Assembly: GCF_004005565.1 (NCBI RefSeq)
Contig: NZ_SADD01000011.1
Coordinates: forward strand, 124,001-188,000
Source of the DNA: Lujinxingia sediminis
GTDB taxonomy: Bacteria > Myxococcota_A > Bradymonadia > Bradymonadales > Bradymonadaceae
Reading direction: 5' to 3'
DNA: 64,000 nucleotides
The position numbers were made by a program, and so were the translations under genes. This document shows, piece by piece, positions 10,658-19,273 of the stretch (position 1 is the first letter of the stretch; each line of letters begins with the position of its first letter). The notes under the pieces were generated by a model that was not told the DNA's origin, made no database searches, and saw nothing but the letters and a program-made list of their open reading frames with translations.

Positions 10658-11746
10658 ATGTATCGAGCGCTGCGCGGGGCGTTGTTCAGGCTGGATCCCG
10701 AGCGGGTCCACTACCTGGCAATGGGGGTGTTGTCGGCGGTAATGAAGCCGAGGGTCGTACGAGCGCCGCTGGGCCGGGCGCTGCGTGTGGACGATGCGCG
10801 CTTGAAGCAGGAGGTGTGGGGGGTGGCGTTTGAGACGCCGGTAGGCCTTGCGGCGGGGTTTGATAAGGATGCGCGCTGGGTCAACGCGCTGGGGGCGCTG
10901 GGGTTTGGGCATGTGGAAGTAGGTACGGTGACCGCGCTGGGGCAGGCCGGGAACCCCGGGCCACGTCTTTTTCGTCTGAGTGAGGATCAGGCGCTGCTGA
11001 ATCGGATGGGGTTTAATAACGCGGGGAGTGAGGCGGTGGCGGGTCGCTTGAGGGGCACGAGGATCGAGCCCGTGCTGGGGGTGAATCTCGGGAAGTCGAA
11101 GGTGACAGCGCTGGAGGATGCGGCCGAGGACTACGCGACGACGCTGCGGCGTCTGCATCCTTTCGCAGATTATATCGTCGTTAACGTCAGTTCGCCGAAT
11201 ACCCCGGGGCTGCGGTCTTTGCAGGGACGGGAGCCGTTGGAGGCCTTGCTGAAGCGGTTGAAGGCGCTGAACTCAGCATTGAGCAAAGGAAGCCGTCGGC
11301 GGCCGCTGCTTGTGAAGGTGTCGCCAGACCTGGGGGATGAGGCTCTGGATGAGGTTGTGGAGGTTGTGGAGGGGGTGGGGCTGGACGGGATCGTGGCGAC
11401 GAATACGACGGTGTCGCGCCAGGGGTTGAGGAGCGCGGGCGTGCAGGCGATGGGCGCAGGCGGGGTGTCCGGGAGGCCTGTGAAGTCGCGTAGTGTAGAG
11501 GTGATCGGCCGGATCTATGCGCGAACGGAGGGGCGTGTGCCGATCGTGGGTGTGGGTGGGATCTTCGGGGCGGCGGATGCATTGGCGGCGATGGAGGCTG
11601 GCGCGTCGCTTGTGCAGGTGTGGACGGGATTTGTGTATGAGGGGCCGCTGATGGTGCGGCGGATGAACCAGGGGCTGTTGAGGTTGATGGAGGCGCGGGG
11701 GTACGCGAATGTAAGTGAGGTAGTGGGGGCTGCGCATCGGCGGTGA
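10658..11746 (+). CDS. pyrD: Dihydroorotate dehydrogenase, class 2 (quinone)
   Basis: Oxidises dihydroorotate to orotate with FMN and membrane quinone. The 362 residues include the N-terminal helical extension typical of class 2, GFDKDARWVNAL near 68, MGFNNAGS near 117, GVNLGKSK near 141 and the catalytic-serine block NVSSPNTPGLR near 176. Serine rather than cysteine there marks class 2. The ATG at 10658 follows GGAGGT (10645-10650); the open frame reaches 10634 and would overlap spoVR. Confidence 0.96.
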   Translation: MYRALRGALFRLDPERVHYLAMGVLSAVMKPRVVRAPLGRALRVDDARLKQEVWGVAFETPVGLAAGFDKDARWVNALGALGFGHVEVGTVTALGQAGNPGPRLFRLSEDQALLNRMGFNNAGSEAVAGRLRGTRIEPVLGVNLGKSKVTALEDAAEDYATTLRRLHPFADYIVVNVSSPNTPGLRSLQGREPLEALLKRLKALNSALSKGSRRRPLLVKVSPDLGDEALDEVVEVVEGVGLDGIVATNTTVSRQGLRSAGVQAMGAGGVSGRPVKSRSVEVIGRIYARTEGRVPIVGVGGIFGAADALAAMEAGASLVQVWTGFVYEGPLMVRRMNQGLLRLMEARGYANVSEVVGAAHRR

Positions 11747-11837
11747 GGATGCGGTCTTTGCGTGAGGGGGGAGGTCGGGCGTATGATGAGGGTGGATGTT
11801 GAGATTGAGTGGCGGGCGTGTGGAGTCGGAGGTTGCG

Positions 11838-12239
11838 ATGGGACGACGCATCAAAAGGATGGTCGGGGTCGGGGTAATCGGCGGTGTGCTTGTGACGGCG
11901 ACGTTTGCGATGGCACAGGGGCGCGATGCTGACGGCACCCGCATGCAAGCTCGCCAGGTCGCCGTGGGTTCCACTCATAGCGATCGGCTCTCGCCGCCGC
12001 AGGACCGGGAAGACTGGTATTTTGTGAGGGTGGATGAGGCCGTGGAGCTCAAGGTAAGTGTGCGGTCGCGTCCGGCGAGCGTGGCGCTGCGGCTGGAGTT
12101 GCAGGGAGCCACCGGCGATCGGCTTGCGGTCGCAGCCACCGAGCAGGGGAGTGCGCAGGTGGCGAAGCGAGTCAATCCGGGGATTTATTATATGCAGGTG
12201 AGCGGGGGAGACGCTCGTTACGAATTGAGCGTGCGCTGA
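11838..12239 (+). CDS. Exported small beta-domain protein (PPC-like)
   Basis: 133 residues with a clear signal peptide (hydrophobic VGVGVIGGVLVTATFAMAQ), predicted cut after AMA. The mature part, about 105 residues, reads like a bacterial pre-peptidase C-terminal (PPC) beta-sandwich: DREDWYFVRV, alternating hydrophobic strands, then PGIYYMQVSGGDARYEL. This is pattern recognition, not an alignment. No catalytic residues are seen. The ATG at 11838 follows GGAGG (11828-11832). Confidence 0.7.
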   Translation: MGRRIKRMVGVGVIGGVLVTATFAMAQGRDADGTRMQARQVAVGSTHSDRLSPPQDREDWYFVRVDEAVELKVSVRSRPASVALRLELQGATGDRLAVAATEQGSAQVAKRVNPGIYYMQVSGGDARYELSVR

Positions 12240-12293
12240 GACGGGCTGAGTCGATGATGGATATCGAAGTCTGGGGACGTAGGATTCCGGGGG

Positions 12294-13472
12294 ATGCGCG
12301 CGGGTGTGGGCGGCAATGATGCGATGAATGACGAGGACGCGATGGGAACGAGCGTGTTTGGCGCGCTGACGGATGGTGAAGTGGCGCTCTTGCGAGCGCA
12401 CGGATTTGATGAAGAAGCTTTTGAGTGGTTGAGGACGCGGTTGCGCTCCGGGACGTGGACGGAGCGTCATAATGAGGTTGAGGGGCTGGTGGAGGCACCT
12501 GCCGAGGGAGATGTGGAGGGCTTGCCGGAGGAGGGGAGCGCGCGAGAGCGCGAACTTCGTGAGCGCGGTATGGAGGCGTTACGAGGCGGCGAGGTTGGCG
12601 CACTGGTGCTCAACGGGGGGATGGCCACGCGATTTGGCGGGGGCGTGAAAGGGTGCGTGGAGGTGCTGGAGGGGCGATCATTTCTGGGGATGAAGTTCGG
12701 CGATGCGCGGGCGTGGGGACAAGTGCCGGTGCTTTTGATGAATAGCTTTGCGACCGATGTTCTGACGAAGGAGCATCTGGCCGCTGAGGGGTACTTCGGG
12801 TTGGACCCGGAGCAGGTGATCCCGTTTACGCAATATGTGAGTGTGCGCTTGCTGCCGGATGGTGAGGTGTTTCGAGCCGGTGAGCCAGGAGGTACGCTGT
12901 ATGCGCCGGGGCATGGGGATTTACCGGAGGCGCTGGGACGCGGTGCCTTGCATGCGTTTCGGGAGCGCGGCGGTCGCTATCTGATGATGTCGAATGTCGA
13001 CAACGTGCTCGCCGATCTCGATCCGGTGATCGTGGGGATGCATGTGGAGGCGGCCGAGGCACGCGGCGTGGAGATGAGCGTGGAGGTCGTGCAGAAGTTG
13101 GAGGGCGACCAGGGGGGGATGCCAGCGCGGGTTGACGGGGCGTTGCAGATCCTGGAGGCGTTTCGTTTTCCGCAGGGCTTTGATGTCGATTCGATCCCGG
13201 TGTTTAACACCAATACGTTTATGTTCACGGCAGCGGCCCTGGATCGTGCATTTGATCTGACGTGGTTTCTGGTTCGCAAGCAGGTGGAGGGGCGGCAGGT
13301 GGTGCAGTTTGAGCGGCTGGCCGGGGAGTTGTCGGCTCATTTGAAGACGCGTTTTGTGGAGGTTGCGCGAAGCGGGGCGCGCTCGCGTTTCTTGCCGATC
13401 AAGCGTCGTGAGGATTTGCTGGACCATCGGCGCTTTCTGGCCGAGGTTGTTGGCGCTCGCGGGGCGGAGTGA
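12294..13472 (+). CDS. UDPGP-family nucleotidyltransferase (UDP-sugar pyrophosphorylase type)
   Basis: 392 residues. The N-terminal nucleotide loop LNGGMATRFGGGVKG (about 104-118) and MMSNVDN near 232 match the UDPGP family (eukaryotic-type UTP-glucose-1-phosphate uridylyltransferase and UDP-N-acetylhexosamine pyrophosphorylase) rather than GalU. Likely makes a UDP-sugar from UTP and a sugar-1-phosphate; which sugar cannot be read here. Start uncertain: ATGs at 12294, 12324 and 12342 are in frame, and only the last has a GAGGA nearby. A separate classical galU is at 31138. Confidence 0.82.
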   Translation: MRAGVGGNDAMNDEDAMGTSVFGALTDGEVALLRAHGFDEEAFEWLRTRLRSGTWTERHNEVEGLVEAPAEGDVEGLPEEGSARERELRERGMEALRGGEVGALVLNGGMATRFGGGVKGCVEVLEGRSFLGMKFGDARAWGQVPVLLMNSFATDVLTKEHLAAEGYFGLDPEQVIPFTQYVSVRLLPDGEVFRAGEPGGTLYAPGHGDLPEALGRGALHAFRERGGRYLMMSNVDNVLADLDPVIVGMHVEAAEARGVEMSVEVVQKLEGDQGGMPARVDGALQILEAFRFPQGFDVDSIPVFNTNTFMFTAAALDRAFDLTWFLVRKQVEGRQVVQFERLAGELSAHLKTRFVEVARSGARSRFLPIKRREDLLDHRRFLAEVVGARGAE

Positions 13473-13524
13473 GGTTGCAAAAGATGCTGTGAGGCGCGCA
13501 TTGGCCTCAAGGGGAGCGTCTGAC

Positions 13525-13565
13525 AAAAAAGGCCCACCGCGACGGATGCGCGGTGGGCCTTTTTT
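13525..13565. terminator. Bidirectional terminator
   Basis: GGCCCACCGC at 13531-13540 pairs with GCGGTGGGCC at 13550-13559 around a 9-nt loop, with A-run 13525-13530 before and T-run 13560-13565 after. It closes the UDPGP gene and the convergent lipoprotein gene. Confidence 0.93.
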
Positions 13566-13612
13566 GCGAGCCGTGCGTCAGACTTCGGCGCACGGAGGCT
13601 CTGGTGCGAGTA

Positions 13613-14026
13613 TCAGTGAGCGTGGTCGTGGCCCGCGTGGTCGTGGTTATGACCATGGCCAGCAGCGGCACCAGCGGCGCTCTTTTTGGTGAGCATCATG
13701 TTGCAGAGGGTGCAGCGGGTGGAGCCGTCGTTGGCGATGGCGTAGTGCACCGTGCCCATGTCGCAGTAATAGACGCCTTCGGGGATTTGCTCCGGCTGAA
13801 CGGGGGGATCGAATTTAGTGCCTTCGGCGCTGACTTCGACCATGGGAAGTTCTTCGGCTTCTGCGGGGGCTGCTGCCTCTTCGGCGGCTTCTTCAGCTTC
13901 TGCGGGGGCTTCGGCTTCGGCCTGGGCGGGAGCTTCGCCTTCGGTCTCGGCGGGAGCGTCGGTTTTGCTGTCGCAGGCGACGAGCGTGAGGCAGAGGAGG
14001 GTGAAGAGAATGAGGTGTTTGAACAT
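13613..14026 (-). CDS. Metal-binding lipoprotein with His-rich tail
   Basis: 137 residues. A lipoprotein signal ends at the lipobox LVAC (Cys 17), followed by an Ala/Glu repeat stretch (about 25-62) that looks like a flexible linker. Residues about 90-115 carry YYCDMG, a His and CTLCNMMLTKK, resembling the small heavy-metal-binding domain found in CusB-type and P-type ATPase proteins (CPMHP...CPxCGM). The C-terminus is HGHNHDHAGHDHAH. A periplasmic or outer-membrane role in holding copper, zinc or nickel is inferred. The open frame extends to 14203, but the signal peptide fixes the start at 14026. Confidence 0.8.
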   Translation of the reverse strand: MFKHLILFTLLCLTLVACDSKTDAPAETEGEAPAQAEAEAPAEAEEAAEEAAAPAEAEELPMVEVSAEGTKFDPPVQPEQIPEGVYYCDMGTVHYAIANDGSTRCTLCNMMLTKKSAAGAAAGHGHNHDHAGHDHAH

Positions 14027-14259
14027 CGTATGGGTCCTGGTGGTGAGAGGTGACATGGTTCGTACGCCGTGTGGCGTGTGTAAGGGGGCGGAGTTTAGCA
14101 TGTTATGCGTTGTAGGGGGAGAGGACTCAGGCCGGTGCGGTGCGGGGATGGAGAGATGTGTTAAAACGCGTTTCGTAGCCTGTTTAGGGTAGGGAGCTGG
14201 CAACCTAATTTTACGCGCGCTGAACGTGATGGGATGCGACGCAAATTTCAGGAGATACG

Positions 14260-14865
14260 ATGAAGAAGATGATGATGGGTGTGTTGATGTGCGGTGTGGT
14301 TTCGGGATGTGGGTTGGATGGGACTGAGCCCGGAAACGACATGGCGGAGCCTGTGGACTGTAACTACTCCGAGACCGCTGTTGCGTGGTCGGACGAGGCG
14401 CCCAACGGTGTTGTGCCGGGAGAGGTGTTTGATGGGCTGAGCACCACGGCGACGGTGGAGGCGGATGAGTCGCCGAGCGCCGGTGAGGAGCTCTCGGTGA
14501 TGATTGAGCGCGACGGTGATGACGCGTTCTATCTGGAGAGTGATGTGTGTGAGTCGCGTTTGGAGCTCCCGCTGATCTTCAGTGTGGCGACTGTGGATGG
14601 CGATGCGTTGGACGAGGCGTTTGCGGTGCGGGCTATGGTGAGGGAGGAAGGGCGTGTGGATGTGGATCACAGGTTTGAGGTGAGCGAGCTCAACGGGACA
14701 TATGCTCCGAGTGTGGATGAGGCGGATACGACCGTGCTCGGGATGGTGTTGAGCGCGGACGTGGGGCCGACGGAGAGTGAGGCGATGATCCTGGTGGATC
14801 TGGAGCAAAGCAGCGGCGATGCGGTGTCGAATTTCCTGCAGCGGGACTGGGTCTGGAGTTGGTGA
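14260..14865 (+). CDS. Lipoprotein of unknown function
   Basis: 201 residues with a lipoprotein signal (MKKMMMGVLMCGVVSGC, lipobox VSGC). The mature part is strongly acidic, with two further Cys (about 34 and 97) that could form a disulfide. No domain recognised; the pattern of alternating hydrophobic residues suggests a beta fold. AGGAGA (14250-14255) precedes the ATG. It is divergent from the metal-binding lipoprotein gene. Confidence 0.8.
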   Translation: MKKMMMGVLMCGVVSGCGLDGTEPGNDMAEPVDCNYSETAVAWSDEAPNGVVPGEVFDGLSTTATVEADESPSAGEELSVMIERDGDDAFYLESDVCESRLELPLIFSVATVDGDALDEAFAVRAMVREEGRVDVDHRFEVSELNGTYAPSVDEADTTVLGMVLSADVGPTESEAMILVDLEQSSGDAVSNFLQRDWVWSW

Positions 14866-14886
14866 AGTGATGCGAGTCGGCCGGCC

Positions 14887-14922
14887 GGGGGGGCTGGCGG
14901 GCCGGGGGGGCGGGTTGGGGGG
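14887..14922 (+). other. G-rich tract with quadruplex potential
   Basis: Five runs of three or more G at 14887-14893, 14899-14901, 14904-14910, 14912-14914 and 14917-14922, separated by 1-5 nt, in the 155-bp gap between the lipoprotein and the transporter gene. It fits the usual G3+N1-7 pattern on the plus strand, 99 bp before the transporter start. Confidence 0.5.
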
Positions 14923-15020
14923 AGTTGCGTAAGAAAGGGGGGGAGGGGATACTTCGGGCTCACTGTTAACAGAATGCGGCCGGTGGGATTCGACGGTGCG
15001 CAGATGAGCTCGGAGAGATC

Positions 15021-15923
15021 ATGGAAGAGAGTGTCCTGACGTCGGTGGTGCTGCCTCTGTCGCTCTTTATCATCATGCTGGGGATGGGGTTGTCGTTGGT
15101 GGTGGACGATTTCCGGCGAGTGGTGGTGTATCCGAAGGCGGTCGCGGTGGGGTTGACCAATCAGCTGGTGCTATTGCCGCTGGTGGGGCTGGGTTTGGCG
15201 GTAGCGTTCGGATTGAGCGCAGAGATGGCGGTGGGGTTGATGATCATCGCGGCGTGTCCGGGAGGGGTGACGTCCAACCTCATTACGCATGTGTCGCGAG
15301 GGGATACGGCGTTGTCGATCACCCTGACGGCCATCAGCGGATTTGTGACCGTGGTGACGATTCCGCTGATCATTGTGTTTTCGCTGGGGTTCTTTATGGG
15401 GGAGGCGACGACGGTGCAGCTGCCGCTGGCCCAGACCATCGGGCAGATCGTGGGGATAACGGTGTTGCCGGTGAGTCTGGGGATGCTGTTGCGGTGGCGT
15501 AAGCCTGCGCTTGCAGATCGGTTGGAGCGACCGGCGCGGGTGGGGTCGGTGGTGGTGTTTGTGGTGCTACTGATCGGGATCATTGCGGCGAATATTGAGG
15601 TGTTGCGCAATCATTTTGGGGAGCTTGCGGCGGTGACGATCGGGTTGAACGTGGCGATGCTGCTCATCGGGTTCTGGTCGTCGAAGCTACTGAAGCTGGA
15701 GTTAGCGCAGGCGCTGGCGATCTCGATTGAGTCGGGGATGCAGAACGGGACGCTCGCGATTGTGATTGCGACCTCGATCTTGATGCAGGGGCAGATGGCG
15801 GTGCCCGGCGGGATTTATAGCCTGGTTATGTTTGCAACGGGCGGAGCGATGATGGCGTACTTCGGGCGGAAGGGGGCGGAGCTGGCGGCGGAAGATGAGG
15901 TGGTCGCGGTGGAAGCGGCCTGA
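15021..15923 (+). CDS. BASS-family transporter (bile acid:sodium symporter type)
   Basis: 300 residues with about nine hydrophobic segments. The motif block ACPGGVTSNLITHVSRGD (about 78-95) and the second inverted-repeat block SIESGMQNGTLAIVIAT (about 235-251) are the crossover-helix motifs of the bile acid:Na+ symporter superfamily. Members move organic anions such as pyruvate, pantothenate or bile acids with sodium; the substrate here is unknown. GGAGAG (15012-15017) precedes the ATG. Confidence 0.9.
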   Translation: MEESVLTSVVLPLSLFIIMLGMGLSLVVDDFRRVVVYPKAVAVGLTNQLVLLPLVGLGLAVAFGLSAEMAVGLMIIAACPGGVTSNLITHVSRGDTALSITLTAISGFVTVVTIPLIIVFSLGFFMGEATTVQLPLAQTIGQIVGITVLPVSLGMLLRWRKPALADRLERPARVGSVVVFVVLLIGIIAANIEVLRNHFGELAAVTIGLNVAMLLIGFWSSKLLKLELAQALAISIESGMQNGTLAIVIATSILMQGQMAVPGGIYSLVMFATGGAMMAYFGRKGAELAAEDEVVAVEAA

Positions 15924-15943
15924 GGGGGCAGGGGGGATGGGGC

Positions 15944-16774
15944 TCAGTCGTCGGGGTGGCGGTGGAGCTCCATCCAGTTGGTGGCGAAGTCGACCAGGGT
16001 GGGCTGGTGAATGAGGCGTGAGGTGGCGTTGCCGACTTTCGCCAGGCGGACGTCGGGGGCGGAGTGGGAGGCTTCAAAGTCGCGGCCGAGCGCGGGGAAG
16101 TCGTCGGTGTCGAGGGCTAGCATGGGGTAGGTGAGCCAGGTGCGCCGGCCGTCGACAAGCATGGCGCAGCCTTCGGTGATGGTGGATTTTGCGGGGAAGT
16201 CGGCGCGGTGTTCGGCCAGGTGAAGTGAGGTGTTGCGCTCGTGGCCGACGCCGAGGAGGAGGATGTAACCGTCGAGGTCGTAAAGGCGCGCCAGGGGTGA
16301 GGATTCGCCGAATTCGTTGAGGAGAGGGTGGTTGTCGACGAGCTTTGAGGCGGCGGGTCCGAGGGCGGCGAAGGAGCCGACAGGGTGTGGGCTGCGGCGG
16401 GAGCCGGGCCAGGTGCGCAGGAGTTCGGCAAGTTGGCCCATGAGGTGGGAGGGGGTGCGTAGGGGGTCGAAAGCGGGGGAGGCGTCGCGGAGGGTTTGGA
16501 CCCATTCGGCGGGGACGGGAGGGTTTTCCCAGCGGGCTGGATCGGTGTTGAGGGAGGTGTGGGTGGGGACCATCAGGGTGCCGTGGGGGCCGATGGTGTC
16601 GAGGAGAGCCTGGAGCAAAGTCTGGGCGCCGCCGGCGATGAAGCCGATGCGGCGCATGGAGCAGTGAACAAGGAGGTTGATGCCGGGGGAGATGCCCAGC
16701 GCGCGAAGCTCGCGGGTGAGGGTGGCGAGGGTGTGTGGGGCGTGGGTGCGGCGGATGAGGTCGGCGTGGGACAT
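15944..16774 (-). CDS. AAC(3)-family N-acetyltransferase
   Basis: 276 residues with the antibiotic N-acetyltransferase fold: INLLVHCSMRRIGFIAGGA near the N-terminus, GTLMVPTHT near 65, the PxFDPLRTPSHLMG block near 98-112 and LLLGVGHERNTSLHLAEHR near 173-191. Relatives acetylate the 3-amino group of aminoglycosides with acetyl-CoA, but many chromosomal members have other or unknown substrates, so resistance is not implied. It is 24 bp after priA on the same strand and probably the last gene of that run. Confidence 0.87.
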   Translation of the reverse strand: MSHADLIRRTHAPHTLATLTRELRALGISPGINLLVHCSMRRIGFIAGGAQTLLQALLDTIGPHGTLMVPTHTSLNTDPARWENPPVPAEWVQTLRDASPAFDPLRTPSHLMGQLAELLRTWPGSRRSPHPVGSFAALGPAASKLVDNHPLLNEFGESSPLARLYDLDGYILLLGVGHERNTSLHLAEHRADFPAKSTITEGCAMLVDGRRTWLTYPMLALDTDDFPALGRDFEASHSAPDVRLAKVGNATSRLIHQPTLVDFATNWMELHRHPDD

Positions 16775-16798
16775 CGCGCGGCTCGGGGTGAGGAGGGG

Positions 16799-19273
16799 CT
16801 AGAGCATGTTGAGGGGATCGACGTCGACGATGATGCGGACGTTACGGTGGTGGGGCTGTCCGGCTTCGAAATGTCCGGCCAACTCGAGGGTGCGAATGGC
16901 GAAGCGTCGCAGGAGGGCGCGGTCGGGCGCTTTGAGGAGGAGCTGCCAGCGCGAGCGGTTGTTGATGCGGGCGATGGGGGCCATAGCCGGGCCGAGCATG
17001 GCGATGTGGTCGCCGAAGGACGCGTCGGAGCGAAGGAGGCGGCGCGCGGCGGTGGCGTAGTTGCGAGTGGCCTGGACGGTGGCGCCTTCGTTGGTGCCTT
17101 CGAATTTGAGGGCGATAAGGTGGCCGAAGGGGGGGTAACCCATGGCCTGGCGCTGGGCGAGTTCCCGGGTGGCGAAGGTGGAGAAGTCGTGATTCTGCGC
17201 GGTGAGGAGGCTGTAATGGTCGGGGGTGTAGGTCTGAATGATGACGCGTCCGGGGCTGTCGGCGCGTCCGGCGCGTCCGGCGACCTGGGTGAGGAGTTGG
17301 AAGGTGCGTTCGGCGGCGCGAAAGTCGGGGAAGTTGAGGCTCATGTCGGCCAGGACGACGCCGACGAGGGTAACGTCGGGGAAGTCGTGGCCTTTGGTGA
17401 CCATTTGTGTGCCGACGAGGATGTCGATTTCACGGCGGCGGAAGCTGGAGAGAAGCTGTTGAAGGCGGGGGCCGGCGCCGGTGTCGCGATCAAGGCGGGC
17501 GACGCGGGCGCGGGGGTAGAGTTCGTGGAGGTGGTTTTCGAGTTGTTCGGTGCCGACGCCTTTGCGCTCGATGCCTGTGTGCTGGCATTGGGGGCAGGAT
17601 TCGGGCATGCGCAGGGAGTAGTCGCAGTGGTGGCAGCGCAGGGCTTCCATGCGGCGGTGGTAGGTCAGGGAGACGTCGCAGTTGGGGCATTGGAAGATGT
17701 GACCGCAGGATTCGCAGAGGACGCAGGGGGAGAAGCCGCGGCGGTTGAGAAAGAGGATGGCCTGCTTCTGGTCGTGGAGGGTGTTGTCGAGCTCGGAGAG
17801 CAGGCGCGCGGAGAGGAGGTTGGAAGGGCCTGCGGTGGGGTTGTGGGGGCCACGTCGCATGTCGACGATATCGACGGGGGGCATGGCGCGGGCGGCGACG
17901 CGCTCGGGCATGGGGAGGTAGGTAAGGCGGCCGAGTTGTGCGTTGTGAAAGGATTCGAGGATGGGGGTGGCGCTGCCGAGGATGACCTGGGCGCCGGCGA
18001 GTTTTGCCCGGACCAGGGCCATGTCTCGGGCGTTGTAGCGGGTGCCTTCTTCTTGTTTGAAGCTGGAGTCGTGTTCTTCATCGACGACGATGACGCCGAG
18101 GTTGTTGATGGGTGCGAAGAGAGCGGATCTGGCGCCGATGACGATGTCGACTTCGTCGCGGCGGATCTGGCGCCACTGGTCGAACTTCTGGGCGGGGGTA
18201 AGCCCGGAGTGAAGGACTGCGATGCGTTCGCCAAAGTGGGAGCGGAAGACGCCAACAAACTGGGGGGTGAGGGCGATCTCGGGTAGGAGGACGAGTGCGC
18301 GCCGCCCGTCGGCGAGGGTGTCGCGGATGATGCGGACGTAGGTTTCGGTCTTGCCGCTGCCGGTGACGCCGTGGAGAACGAAGCCTTCAAAACGGCCGGC
18401 GTGGCGGGCGTCTGCGACAGCGTTGACGGCGTGGAGCTGGCGTTGGGTTAGGTCGAACTCGGGAGGGGCTTCGACGGGGGCGTTTTCGAAGGGGTCGCGG
18501 TAGACCTCTTCTTCCCAGGAAGTGATGAGGCCGCGGTCTTCGAGGGCACTGAGGCTGGAGTAAGGGCTGGAGATGTGCTCTCGGATCTCGGGGAGTGAGA
18601 GGGAGGGCATGCCGTCGAGAAGTTTGAGGATTTTGAGTTGGTTGGTGCCGAGGCGTCCGGTCAGAGTGCCTTTAGGACGGGGGAGGAGCTTGAAGTAACG
18701 CTCGGTTTTGGGTTTGAGAGAAGCGCTCTCCTGGTAGGTAACTTCGACCAGGCCGCGGCGCTCAAGCTCGGAGAGTCGGTGGTAGGTGAGGTCTGGGAAC
18801 GCTTCGCGCAGAGCAGCGACGGGGGAAGGGTCATCGGAGCTCAGGGAGGCGAGGGCCTCTGCGAGGTCGAGGGGCAGCGGTGTGTCTGCAGAAGGGAGCT
18901 GGTGGTCGGGGAGGCGGCGGTAGTGTTTGATGCCCTCGACACGCACAGCGGAGGGTATGGCCAGGCGGACGACCTCGCCTATCGGAGAGAGGTAGTAGTC
19001 GGCGACGAAAGAGAGGAATTTGAGGTCGTTGGTCGAGAGGAGGGGCTCGGCGTCGACGAGGTCGTAGAGGTCGCGGATTTTAGGGGCGAGGGTGGGATCA
19101 TCGAGTTCCCGGGAGAGCGCTGTGATGAGCCCCGTCTTGGAGCGGTTGCGGAAGGGGACCTGGACGAGCTGGCCCAGGGCGATGTCGTCGCGCAGGTGGT
19201 CGGGGACGCGGTAGGAGAGCGCGGTGAAGAGGGGGACGTCGAGGGCGACCTGGGCGTAGAGGGGAGAGTTCAT
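16799..19273 (-). CDS. priA: Primosomal protein N' (replication restart helicase)
   Basis: Reloads the replicative helicase at collapsed forks. 824 residues: N-terminal DNA-binding domain, Walker A GVTGSGKTE at 302-310, DEEH at 398-401, and a Cys-rich zinc insert (CESCG, CPNC, CHHC, CPQC) between the helicase lobes, as in all PriA. Length is at the upper end of normal. Its ATG overlaps the recG stop by 4 bp (ATGA), so the two repair helicases are translationally coupled. Confidence 0.97.
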   Translation of the reverse strand: MNSPLYAQVALDVPLFTALSYRVPDHLRDDIALGQLVQVPFRNRSKTGLITALSRELDDPTLAPKIRDLYDLVDAEPLLSTNDLKFLSFVADYYLSPIGEVVRLAIPSAVRVEGIKHYRRLPDHQLPSADTPLPLDLAEALASLSSDDPSPVAALREAFPDLTYHRLSELERRGLVEVTYQESASLKPKTERYFKLLPRPKGTLTGRLGTNQLKILKLLDGMPSLSLPEIREHISSPYSSLSALEDRGLITSWEEEVYRDPFENAPVEAPPEFDLTQRQLHAVNAVADARHAGRFEGFVLHGVTGSGKTETYVRIIRDTLADGRRALVLLPEIALTPQFVGVFRSHFGERIAVLHSGLTPAQKFDQWRQIRRDEVDIVIGARSALFAPINNLGVIVVDEEHDSSFKQEEGTRYNARDMALVRAKLAGAQVILGSATPILESFHNAQLGRLTYLPMPERVAARAMPPVDIVDMRRGPHNPTAGPSNLLSARLLSELDNTLHDQKQAILFLNRRGFSPCVLCESCGHIFQCPNCDVSLTYHRRMEALRCHHCDYSLRMPESCPQCQHTGIERKGVGTEQLENHLHELYPRARVARLDRDTGAGPRLQQLLSSFRRREIDILVGTQMVTKGHDFPDVTLVGVVLADMSLNFPDFRAAERTFQLLTQVAGRAGRADSPGRVIIQTYTPDHYSLLTAQNHDFSTFATRELAQRQAMGYPPFGHLIALKFEGTNEGATVQATRNYATAARRLLRSDASFGDHIAMLGPAMAPIARINNRSRWQLLLKAPDRALLRRFAIRTLELAGHFEAGQPHHRNVRIIVDVDPLNML

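Noticed and set aside
15944-16774. Acquired antibiotic-resistance gene
   Set aside because: Composition matches its neighbours, no mobile element is nearby, and AAC(3)-family proteins often have other roles.
16496-18286. 596-codon open frame antisense to priA
   Set aside because: It lies wholly opposite priA and the acetyltransferase gene, whose motifs are intact. Long antisense frames are expected with this GC-rich third-position bias.
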